15,608 bases of DNA from Asterionellopsis glacialis (taxonomy: Eukaryota; Bacillariophyta; Plagiogrammaphyceae; Rhaphoneidales; Asterionellopsidaceae). Below the pieces are notes generated by a model. The model ran no database searches. It was not told where the DNA came from and saw nothing but the letters and a program-made list of their open reading frames with translations. A program made the translations under genes and the position numbers. How positions within the stretch are numbered: the stretch's first letter is position 1; each line of letters starts with the position of its first letter. The DNA lies in the NCBI GenBank assembly GCA_014885115.2, contig WKLE02000332.1, positions 1 to 15,608 on the forward strand, written 5' to 3'. This document shows, piece by piece, positions 9,203 through 15,608 of this stretch.

Positions 9203-9626
9203 AAGCACTGCAACATGCAGTATAACACGGTGAAAGTATGTCTCTTACTTTAGTACTAGAGTCTACTTAGATCCTACGTGAAGTCCAAAAGTTCCTTATT
9301 AAGCTCCAAAAATTTTTACAGTGCTAAAATTCCGAATTTTCTTTTTTGTTGTAACTCAACAAATACTGAAACTTTTTTTACCATTATTTTTCTCCCTGAA
9401 AGCTCTTGCCGAGATCTTTCCAAAACCGTCAAGAAAACAAGTAACCGGTAAAACCAGAAACTCCTGGAATTTTTCCAAAGAATTTGTTCCTTAAACAATT
9501 TTCTACTCTAGCCTAGAGCTAGTGTCTACTCTACCGATGTCCTCAATTGAGGCACTGTGCCTCAATTGCATTTTCACAATCAACCAACATCACCACTGAA
9601 TTCTCCATCAAATTCTGTATTTTGGG
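9203..9626. other. Gap without a recognisable gene
   Basis: This stretch is AT-rich with frequent stops in all frames. It holds a short inverted CTAG-type motif around 9510-9526 and the hairpin at 9544-9568. It may contain the end of the element to the left and the terminal region of the piggyBac-type element to the right, but I could not identify terminal repeats or a flanking TTAA pair. Confidence 0.5.
9544..9568. repeat. Perfect 11-bp stem hairpin
   Basis: CAATTGAGGCA, a CTG loop, then TGCCTCAATTG: an 11-bp perfect stem with a 3-base loop. It also contains part of the palindrome CCTCAATTGAGG (9541-9552). It lies about 80 bp before the piggyBac-type coding remains, so it could be a subterminal inverted repeat of that element or a transcription-stop-like structure; neither is shown. 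Confidence 0.6.
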
Positions 9627-10840
9627 GTGAGGCTGGTGTGCTTTAATTTTCAAAAGGGTGCTGGCAAGAGATTGATTGCTAAAATTCACAACAGAAATAT
9701 TCCACTTGGCACCAGCACCATGTCCTCCACCAATGAATGGCAAAATGTGGGCTCCAAGGTTATTGCAAAGGCTTGTCATGTTATCAACCTTGCTGAATGT
9801 GCTAGGAGATATGGTTCTAACAAGCAGGAGAAGCTGATTGTTGGCATTGTGAAAGAAGTAGTCATAAAAAGGAACAACATCACTTGAAGGACTATGACGT
9901 TGATTGATGCGGAATACAATTTTGGTGGTGGTGTTAAAAAAAGAAAGACTCTGAACCTCAGAAGTGTCAAGAAACAGTAACAACTCAACAAAGTGAGGAG
10001 GTCCCTGTTGTTCCAGAAAAAATGGTTAATGGCCATGGTGTTGGTGTGGAGCCGCAAGACACCCCCCAAGACACCCCAACAATGTGATCAAGTCCAAGAC
10101 ACCATCAAGCACATCAATTACAGTCTCTTTCTTTAATAATTTGCAATCCTAATGTTCCTACTAACCTTTGCTCTGGAAGTCTCAACAAATTGAAATAACA
10201 TAGAAAATAGTGCAAAAGTACCCTCTCCAAGAAGGTCATCTCAAAGGATTGTTGCCACTGCTACACGTCAAAACACTACTTCTAGTACATCTTCAACAGA
10301 TACTAACAATTCTTCTTGTCTTCCTACCACAGAGGCTCATGGATGCAAATGGTTCAAAGACAATGAAGGCACAAAACAGGATATTGGTGTTAGAGTACCT
10401 TTTAGAGAATGGTCACAAAAAAATACTATTGGCAAAGAAATAACTGCTGGATGTGATGTTAATTATCATCATTTGCGTCTTTTTACTTATGTTCCCCCTA
10501 CACAGTTACAAGAAATTTGTAGATTAACTAACATACAACTGAGGAAGAAAGGAGAAAAGGAAATAACCATAGGTGAGATACTGAAGTTCTTTGGCATCAT
10601 GATCTTGGTGACATGATTTAAATTTCAATCCCGGGAATCATTGTGGAGTAATACAGCACCTTCAAAAAATATACCAGCACCTTCATTTTGACAAACAGGA
10701 ATGTCTTGCAATCGATTTGATGAATTGTTTTCTTGTGTTAGGTGGAGTGAACAGCCTGAGGAGAAGCCATCTGGAATGAGTTCTGAAACATACCATTGGT
10801 TGTAGGCGAGTTGCAAGACTCCCATGATATGTCAATCAAC
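9627..10840 (+). pseudogene. piggyBac-type transposase, N-terminal half, broken
   Basis: piggyBac transposases cut and paste DNA at TTAA sites. In a single plus-strand frame the first block (9627-9980) reads NEWQNVGSKVIAKACHVINL and later FGGGVKKRKTLNLRSVKKQ; a candidate start is ATG 9720. It carries TGA at 9885-9887 and TAA near 9980. After a poor stretch with several stops the same frame reopens near 10195. It then gives FREWSQKNTIGKEITAGC, TIGEILKFFGIMILVT, and the diagnostic stretch SLWSNTAPSKNIPAPSF followed by TGMSCNRFDELFSCVRWSEQ (about 10640-10755). This stretch is typical of the DDE_Tnp_1_7 (piggyBac) family in stramenopiles. TGA at 10614-10616 and 10689-10691 and TAG at 10803-10805 break it, apparently at former Arg and Gly positions for the first two. 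The catalytic half and the cysteine-rich C-terminus are missing. The link between the 9627 block and the later block rests on shared frame and remembered family layout. Confidence 0.72.
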
Positions 10841-10898
10841 CACAGTACAGACGTACCATGATGCAATGACATCGTGGATTAGGACAGACAAAATGACC

Positions 10899-10912
10899 TG
10901 ATGACGTCATCA
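10899..10912. repeat. 14-bp perfect palindrome with a CRE-type bZIP core
   Basis: TGATGACGTCATCA is a perfect palindrome centred on TGACGTCA, the classical cAMP-response/bZIP binding core; TGACGT-type cores are also bound by stramenopile aureochromes. No gene start follows closely, so a regulatory role is only a possibility. Confidence 0.5.
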
Positions 10913-11261
10913 AGCAGACAGATGTGAACGTGCATTGATGCACCACGTACATGCAAGTGCTGACATCACAAGCAAATCGTATCAAAATCCACTCCACAGC
11001 AGAAGCATGATGCATCACACCAAATTGTGATGATGAGCCAATTCTCATTGGATGCCTCAGGGAGTCCAATAACATGATAAAACCAAACTACATTGAAACT
11101 CTAAGTAGATCATCTGTAGGATCCTGTACTGCAATTGGGTCAAGAAGATGAATTGGTGAATTGTCGACTATTTTTAGCAACTAGTTAAAATAGCTGATTA
11201 TTTATTCACTCTAACAAAACTCAGCCTATTTTCTATCACTTTTCAATATTGTTGTCAGCAT

Positions 11262-11280
11262 AGTGTATAGTGTATACACT
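11262..11280. repeat. 8-bp stem hairpin ahead of the gag of copy D
   Basis: AGTGTATA-GTG-TATACACT is a perfect 8-bp stem with a 3-base loop, 43 bp before the gag ATG at 11323. It may lie at the inner end of the 5' LTR or in the leader of copy D. Confidence 0.5.
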
Positions 11281-11322
11281 CCATGCAAAAAGTAGTAAGT
11301 AATTATCCTAAGTGACTTGACC

Positions 11323-12339
11323 ATGAAAGTTGTCACACCTAACCAAGGCAATGGTCAAAGCTACCCGCCACCTCCTATTCCGCTGAAGATTCCGAGTACA
11401 GAAGAGCAGAAGCTAGATAAAGCACAGTATGACAAAGTCAGCCTGCTATCTAATCCTGAAGACCAAAACTCCAAAGAGAAGTACACTATGGAGTTTCCTT
11501 ACTTTAGTCATGGATCCCCTCTAGAGAACTACTGGACTGGTTCAATAACCTTGACCAAGTGATTCGCAGTCAGCATATCACAACCAGGCCCGCTCACTAC
11601 TTGATCTTCAACGCCGCAGCTACCCAGCGCTGAAATGAGACAGATGAGCACTTCAAGTTGGTTGGTGACAACCTTAGGAAGCACTTTTTCCCACTTAAGG
11701 TGCTCATGAAGCAGAAGCGTTACATGCGCCGATTCCTCAGGAAGCCAAGTGAACTAATGTCCAAAGAGTACCAAGCTGCTCTTCACATGCTTAAGGAATT
11801 CCTGTAACTTGGAGCAAGGAAACCACACACCAAGGATTTGACCCTCAGGACAAAGACCTGCCAGCGTTTCTAAAATTTCTGGAATGTATGGAAGTTATGG
11901 ACAATATAGGAGACCTGTCAAGCCCTAGAACCAAGGACAAGCCAGCTTGTAAGTTCAAACCTAACAATCCAACAAACGGCCAGGATTGAAAGACCATAAG
12001 GCACCCAAAGGGAAACGCAAGTACTGTAAGATTCATAAAAACAGTTTGCATGATACCAGTGAATGCTGTGCCTTGGACAAATACATTTATCAACATCAGA
12101 AAGATGGTGAAAAGAATGAACAGCCAAAATACAAGTGCTCGCGGTACAATAAGTACAACAAGCAGGAATTGAATGTCATTGCAGTTCAAGTTAAAGATTT
12201 ATTGACTAAGGACTTGTCTAGTAAAAATAAGCACAAACACAGTGATACCAACAAGAATTCCAATGATACCGATACTGATGTAGAACAACGCTACAACTTC
12301 AACTTTGATACCTTAAGTATCGACAGTGATAATGAATGA
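11323..12339 (+). pseudogene. Copy D gag, frameshifted
   Basis: It starts at ATG 11323 (MKVVTPNQGNGQSYPPPP, proline-rich) and reads to about 11540 (TMEFPYFSHGSPLE). It continues in a second frame (FNNLDQVIRSQHITTRPAHY, then RRFLRKPSELMSKEYQAA) with TGA near 11631 and TAA near 11806. It moves to a further frame (FDPQDKDLPAFLKFLECME) and finally to the frame of 11986-12339. This last block holds a zinc-finger-like motif CKIHKNSLHDTSEC (Cys, His, His, Cys), a variant common in gag of such elements, then a charged Lys/Asn/Asp-rich tail ending in a TGA at 12337-12339. The ordered capsid-like and finger-like blocks support gag; it cannot be translated as one protein. Confidence 0.7.
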
Positions 12340-12479
12340 GATAATACCCCCGTAGCAAATAACGTAGAAAACCAATTATTTAACTATCAAACACCTAATC
12401 ATCTGTCTTGTTATACTTTCTGGGACTAGAAAGCAGTCCAGGAATAGACATACTCATCTGGTAATGTAAAGGACCAAGG

Positions 12480-13919
12480 CAGAAAACTAAACCACTTAAA
12501 GTACTTTTATATTCCAGCACTTCAGCCACCATAGTAAATAAGAAATTTACCAAAAAGCTTAAATGCAAACCCACACCAAAGACACTCTGGAAGGCGGAAA
12601 TTTTTCAACCAATGAAAAGGTCTATGAAATATTCAAATTGCTCAAATTCAATGAGTGGAAGGCCATTGAATGGGAATGTAATGCTGATGAGACAAAAGGT
12701 CAACAATCATACGATATGATAATCGGATGCAAGCTCCTAGAGGAACTATGTATGATACTCAACTACAAACAGTGCCTAATGACTTGGGAGGACACAGAAG
12801 TCCCAATGAAGTTGACTGATTATGAGATCGAGGAATCGTACAGTATGCTACATGAACTCACCAAGCCTAGACAAGTACACGAAGCCACTAGTTGTATGGA
12901 CAAAATATTGGCTGCTACTTACAATAAGGCTGACCTAGACAAAGTGATGAGATCATGCTGGCATCTGCCTCCTAAGCACAGAAAAGCTCTGAACGCACTA
13001 CTTAAGAAATACAAACCTTTATTTGACAGTACTCCAGTTAGTATAGAAATAAAAGAAGGCTCCAAACTCAATCATGGAAAAGCCTATCCTTAGAGAAGAG
13101 GTAGACTGGCTTGTGTGTATAGGAGTATTACGTAAAGTCAACAGATCCAAATGGGCAGCACATAGCTTCCCACAACCTAAGAAAAATGACAGTATCCGGT
13201 TCATTTCTGACTTTAGGAAACTGAACAAATGTATCATATAACATCTGTTCCCTATTCCCTATATTCAGGAATTACTTATGAAACTTGAAGGTTTCTTATA
13301 TGCGTCATCTTTAGACTTAAATATGGGATACTACCACATACGGCTGGATGCAGACACTAGCAAGTTATGCACAATTGTACTACCATGAGGGAAGTACAAA
13401 TTCTGACACCTACCATTGGGAGTTGCAAGTTCAGCAGACATTTTCCAAGAAAAAATGAGTGAACTTATGTGTGGACTAGTATTTGTACGCATGTACATTG
13501 ATGATCTATTGCTCCTTACAACTGACAATTTCAAAGATCACATACACAAAATGGACCTAGTACTACAAAGACTACAGGAAGCCGTCAACATGGAGAAATG
13601 GAGTATCTCAGATTTCACATATGTTGCAAGGGCATAAAACCACTGAACCATAAGGTCTCTACCATATTAAACATAGCACCACCTACGACCACCAAAAAGA
13701 TAGGATCTTTCATAGGAATGGTCAGTTTCTACATGCAAATCTGGATACACAGATCCCACGTACTGGCTCCTCTAACTAAACAACAAATAGCCTTTGATAA
13801 CGTAAAGAAAATTATAGCCAAAGAAATACTATTGTCCTACCTGGACTTCAGCAAGCCCTTTCACATATACACTGACACCAGTAAGTACCAACTAGGGGCA
13901 TTTATTGCACAAAACAACA
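12480..13919 (+). pseudogene. Copy D pol: protease, RT and start of RNase H
   Basis: The protease active site appears as VLLYSSTSATIVNKKF, where the usual D(T/S)G triad has become YSS (12510-12518). After a frame change near 12590 the protease C-terminal part reads YDMIIGCKLLEELCM. RT follows in a third frame from about 13095: FISDFRKLNK, then LDLNMGYYHIRLD (domain A, catalytic Asp), LPLGVASSADIFQE, and the active-site YIDD at 13494-13505. Stops interrupt it: TAG 13091-13093, TAA 13239-13241, TGA 13386-13388 (where Trp is expected) and TGA 13404-13406. A frameshift near 13607 leads to the RNase H start FHIYTDTSKYQLGAFIAQ with the first catalytic Asp at 13874-13876. It is cut at 13919 by the LTR of copy C. 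Confidence 0.86.
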
Positions 13920-14186
13920 TGAAGTACACTCCCTGTAGGACACTTTTGAGGATGGATGATTGATGCGTGGGCAAGCAGACGGACTCACAAAAATTATCAG
14001 TTACTAATATTTCCTTAATTCTTACTACTTACTAGATTGCCGGATATTCTCCGGATTAAACTAAGCTCATATTTTCAACACCAAATAAAAGTCTTCTTAT
14101 CTTTTGTGTGTTGATTGTCTGATTGTTGTGTTGTGCCATGGTTGACATAGGCGGCATAGGGCATTGTAACGTTACTCCCTCTTTCA
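13920..14186 (+). repeat. 5' LTR of copy C
   Basis: About 267 bp, starting TGAAGTACACTCCC and, by TG...CA logic, ending CTCTTTCA. Inside are the perfect inverted repeat CCGGA-TATTC-TCCGG near 14040-14054, AATAAA at 14084-14089, a T/G-rich stretch (14095-14135) and the 10-bp palindrome GTAACGTTAC at 14166-14175. The 5' edge is firm because the reading frame of copy D breaks there; the 3' edge could instead be nearer 14203. Confidence 0.8.
14084..14089 (+). terminator. Polyadenylation signal in LTR C
   Basis: AATAAA in a block conserved in all three LTRs of the family. In a 5' LTR it is normally bypassed; the 3' LTR copy would end the transcript. Confidence 0.5.
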
Positions 14187-14207
14187 GAGGATTTTAACTT
14201 TCAAAAC

Positions 14208-15209
14208 ATGAAGACCTTTTACTCCTCCAATGACTTTCAGAAGAAAGCTCAAGAGTTGAGTCAACAGCAGACCCTGCTGAATCCTCCTCCAATTCCTTTT
14301 ATTAGGTCTAAAAAGGAGATGTCAAAGTCAAAAGATGAGAACAAGGATTCTTACAAGACAATAGAAGTAAGGATTGATCATTCTGATGAAGGATCAGATT
14401 CTGAAACTATTGAAAAGAGAGTCAAACAATTTGAAGATGGAACTGCTGAAGAGTGGATCCAATGGAGAATTGAATTTGCTGAAGTTGAGAGGGACTATCC
14501 CCTCACCAAAGCAAGCTCCAAGACTTCCATGGCGCTCACCCTTTTGAAGGGCAGAGCAAGGCAGCTGTTCCAAGCAGCAAATGCCAATCGCCAGAGCAAA
14601 AATGCAAGCCTCAAGAAATCAGAACGAAAAGACCCTGAAAAAGTCTTTGAACTGGTACTTAACGACGTAGGAGAGAATTTCTTCTTGTTTAGGCATGCGA
14701 CAAGGCACCAGAAGAAATACCTTCGCTATCACCTAGCGATGACTGACAGCTTCACATTGCGAGAGTTTGTCGCGAAGATTTGCCAGTTGAATGAATATTT
14801 GCCATATTTTCTGATGGATCACAATGGTAAAAAAATTCGAAAAATTGATGATGACGAACTTGTTGATATTCTTGATCCGGCGAAACCACTTAAATGGCAA
14901 TCCATCCTACTCGCTAGCAACCTCAATCCACACGATCTCTCATGGGAGGATACCGTGGACTACTTCAAGAAGTTGGAGGTACACGATAATATTGATTGTG
15001 AACTTGCTAAGTCCAAAACACCTAAGGAAAGCAAGAAGAGTCACAAGCGTGAACGAACAGAAAAGAATTCCGATTGCAACAACAATGGAAGCAACAAAAA
15101 GCGCCAGCGCAGCCGTAAGTGGTGTAGCATCTGCCGTATGACTAACCATAAAACCAACGAATGTACTGCGGACAAGTCAAAAAAAAGGATTCCACGCAGG
15201 AACAAGTAA
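14208..15209 (+). CDS. Copy C Gag (capsid/nucleocapsid), 333 aa
   Basis: This is a structural protein forming the virus-like particle and binding element RNA in the cytoplasm. The start is ATG 14208, supported by the identical N-terminus MKTFYSSNDFQKKAQE in A and B. Residues 1-80 are polar and charged; 80-250 form the capsid-like core (ALTLLKGRARQLFQAAN at about 109-125, DDDELVDILDPAKPLKWQ at about 213-230). A Lys/Arg-rich tail follows, then a complete CX2CX4HX4C zinc knuckle CSICRMTNHKTNEC (residues 306-319; codons 15123-15164). The frame ends at TAA 15207-15209 shortly after an eight-A run. In A and B the sequence beyond this point is in frame with gag, so the stop here probably comes from a one-base loss in the A run; a -1 shift at that run would also bridge to the next frame. 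Only 21 bases separate the inferred LTR end from the ATG. Confidence 0.85.
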   Translation: MKTFYSSNDFQKKAQELSQQQTLLNPPPIPFIRSKKEMSKSKDENKDSYKTIEVRIDHSDEGSDSETIEKRVKQFEDGTAEEWIQWRIEFAEVERDYPLTKASSKTSMALTLLKGRARQLFQAANANRQSKNASLKKSERKDPEKVFELVLNDVGENFFLFRHATRHQKKYLRYHLAMTDSFTLREFVAKICQLNEYLPYFLMDHNGKKIRKIDDDELVDILDPAKPLKWQSILLASNLNPHDLSWEDTVDYFKKLEVHDNIDCELAKSKTPKESKKSHKRERTEKNSDCNNNGSNKKRQRSRKWCSICRMTNHKTNECTADKSKKRIPRRNK

Positions 15210-15608
15210 AGGTGATGATTAGTTCGCTCAAGGTATCAAAAGACAAGCCTAAAAAGAAATGTAAAGTGCAGTACGAATTGGACGAAGGGTCCAATGACGA
15301 ACCTAGTTCAAACTTTACGCAACATAGTAAAATTAAACGTAAAACTAGTAGTGAAGAGATAGACAATTATTTTACGCCTACTCCCTACACTAAATCAAAC
15401 CTTTTCCCAAACGTAGAACAATCATATAACCTACTATGCAGCCAGCGTAAAATCTACACATCGCACTACTGAAGTTGTAGGTGGGATAATAAACTGGGAT
15501 GGCGAGCTCATTCCAATACAAATCTTGCTCGATACTGGTACTACCGCGACAATTATCCTTAAAAATTTCGTGGAACGGGGAAAGGCCAGTTCGTACAAGA
15601 ACCCTAAA
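15182..15608 (+). pseudogene. Copy C linker and protease start, two frame changes
   Basis: From the A run the linker (TQEQVKVMISSLKVSKDKP, then FTPTPYTKSNLFPNVEQSYN) is read in the -1 frame relative to gag, up to a TGA at 15470-15472. Around 15450 a short deletion relative to B, which has a Lys/Gln-rich stretch there, restores the gag frame from 15453 (STHRTTEVVGGIIN). That frame carries the protease active site ILLDTGTTATIIL (DTG at 15531-15539) and runs open to the right edge. The two shifts cancel, but everything between them would be missed by ribosomes staying in one frame. The catalytic Asp is present. Confidence 0.75.

Larger units (their letters stand above)
10841..11316. other. Gap without a recognisable gene, rich in short palindromes
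   Basis: There is no reading frame with family resemblance. Short inverted repeats cluster at 10899-10912, around 10933-10946 (GTGCAT-TG-ATGCAC) and near 11009-11030. At its right end, AT-rich sequence and a hairpin (11262-11280) could be the tail of the 5' LTR of copy D, whose gag starts at 11323, but without a 3' LTR the boundary cannot be drawn. Confidence 0.5.
11317..13919 (+). mobile_element. Ty3/gypsy-type retrotransposon, copy D (decayed, cut by copy C)
   Basis: On the plus strand gag, protease, RT and the start of RNase H follow one another in Ty3/gypsy order, with many stops and frameshifts. Its proteins differ strongly from those of A, B and C, so it is another, older family. The RNase H domain breaks off at 13919, exactly where the TG of the LTR of copy C begins. 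The remaining RNase H, integrase and 3' LTR should lie beyond C, right of the window. The 5' LTR is not clearly delimited. Confidence 0.82.
13920..15608 (+). mobile_element. Ty3/gypsy-type LTR retrotransposon, copy C (5' part, runs off right edge)
   Basis: On the plus strand this is a 5' LTR (13920-14186), a short leader, gag (14208-15209) and the start of protease, same family as A and B. It is the best preserved of the three: gag is uninterrupted to the end of its basic tail. It inserted into the RNase H region of copy D. Together with copy B it forms a pair of long inverted repeats about 6 kb apart. The window ends inside protease. Confidence 0.88.

Noticed and set aside
9543..10069. Minus-strand open frames opposite the piggyBac N-terminal block
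   Set aside because: They show no family resemblance and lie opposite a plus-strand frame with clear transposase-related blocks downstream.
11917..12189. Minus-strand hydrophobic frame resembling a small membrane protein
   Set aside because: It is the antisense of the Lys/Asn-rich gag tail of copy D; the hydrophobicity is a by-product.
13085..13640. A possible bacterial-type or defence-related reverse transcriptase
   Set aside because: Domain order (protease, RT with YIDD, RNase H) and preceding gag place it in Ty3/gypsy; there is no non-coding RNA partner or effector gene.
13920..13963. Last codons of the RNase H frame of copy D (MKYTPCRTLLRMDD)
   Set aside because: These are the first bases of the LTR of copy C read through, not part of RNase H.

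Overview
The window looks like a repeat-rich stretch of a eukaryotic genome, most likely a diatom or related stramenopile. It is AT-rich, contains no bacterial-style operons, and is built almost entirely of decayed transposable elements: Ty3/gypsy-type LTR retrotransposons, an APE-type LINE, a piggyBac-type transposase, and a protein that resembles, from memory, a multicopy family of hypothetical proteins in diatoms. The diatom assignment is an inference from family resemblance. I see no tRNA, rRNA, CRISPR array or intact host gene.

Layout from left to right. 1-2236 (minus): LTR retrotransposon copy A, from its 5' LTR through gag and protease to the start of reverse transcriptase, running off the left edge. 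2237-5944 (minus): a LINE with an ORF1 (coiled coil) and an endonuclease (EEP) domain, cut before the RT domain by copy A. 5945-7623 (minus): copy B of the same LTR family as A, cut inside its protease region by the 5' end of the LINE. 7624-9202 (plus): the C-terminal part of a decayed diatom-type, possibly DDE-transposase-like gene, cut by the LTR of B. 9203-9626: no gene, with one strong hairpin. 9627-10840 (plus): a piggyBac-type transposase pseudogene, N-terminal half. 10841-11316: no gene, rich in short palindromes. 11317-13919 (plus): copy D, a more decayed Ty3/gypsy element of another family (gag, protease, RT, start of RNase H). 13920-15608 (plus): copy C, same family as A and B, inserted into the RNase H region of D and running off the right edge.

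The joints imply a nest. On the left, the transposase-like gene received B, B received the LINE, and the LINE received A. On the right, D received C. The missing halves of B, the LINE and A are predicted beyond the left edge, and those of C and D beyond the right edge.

In an intact element of the A/B/C family, Gag packages RNA, the aspartic protease cuts the polyprotein, and RT/RNase H copies the RNA. No copy here has a clean frame. C has the best Gag, but its frame slips after the zinc knuckle. B has lost the protease catalytic Asp. A has several deletions. D has a destroyed protease triad and several stops. The LINE endonuclease domain keeps all its recognisable catalytic motifs although its surroundings are broken.
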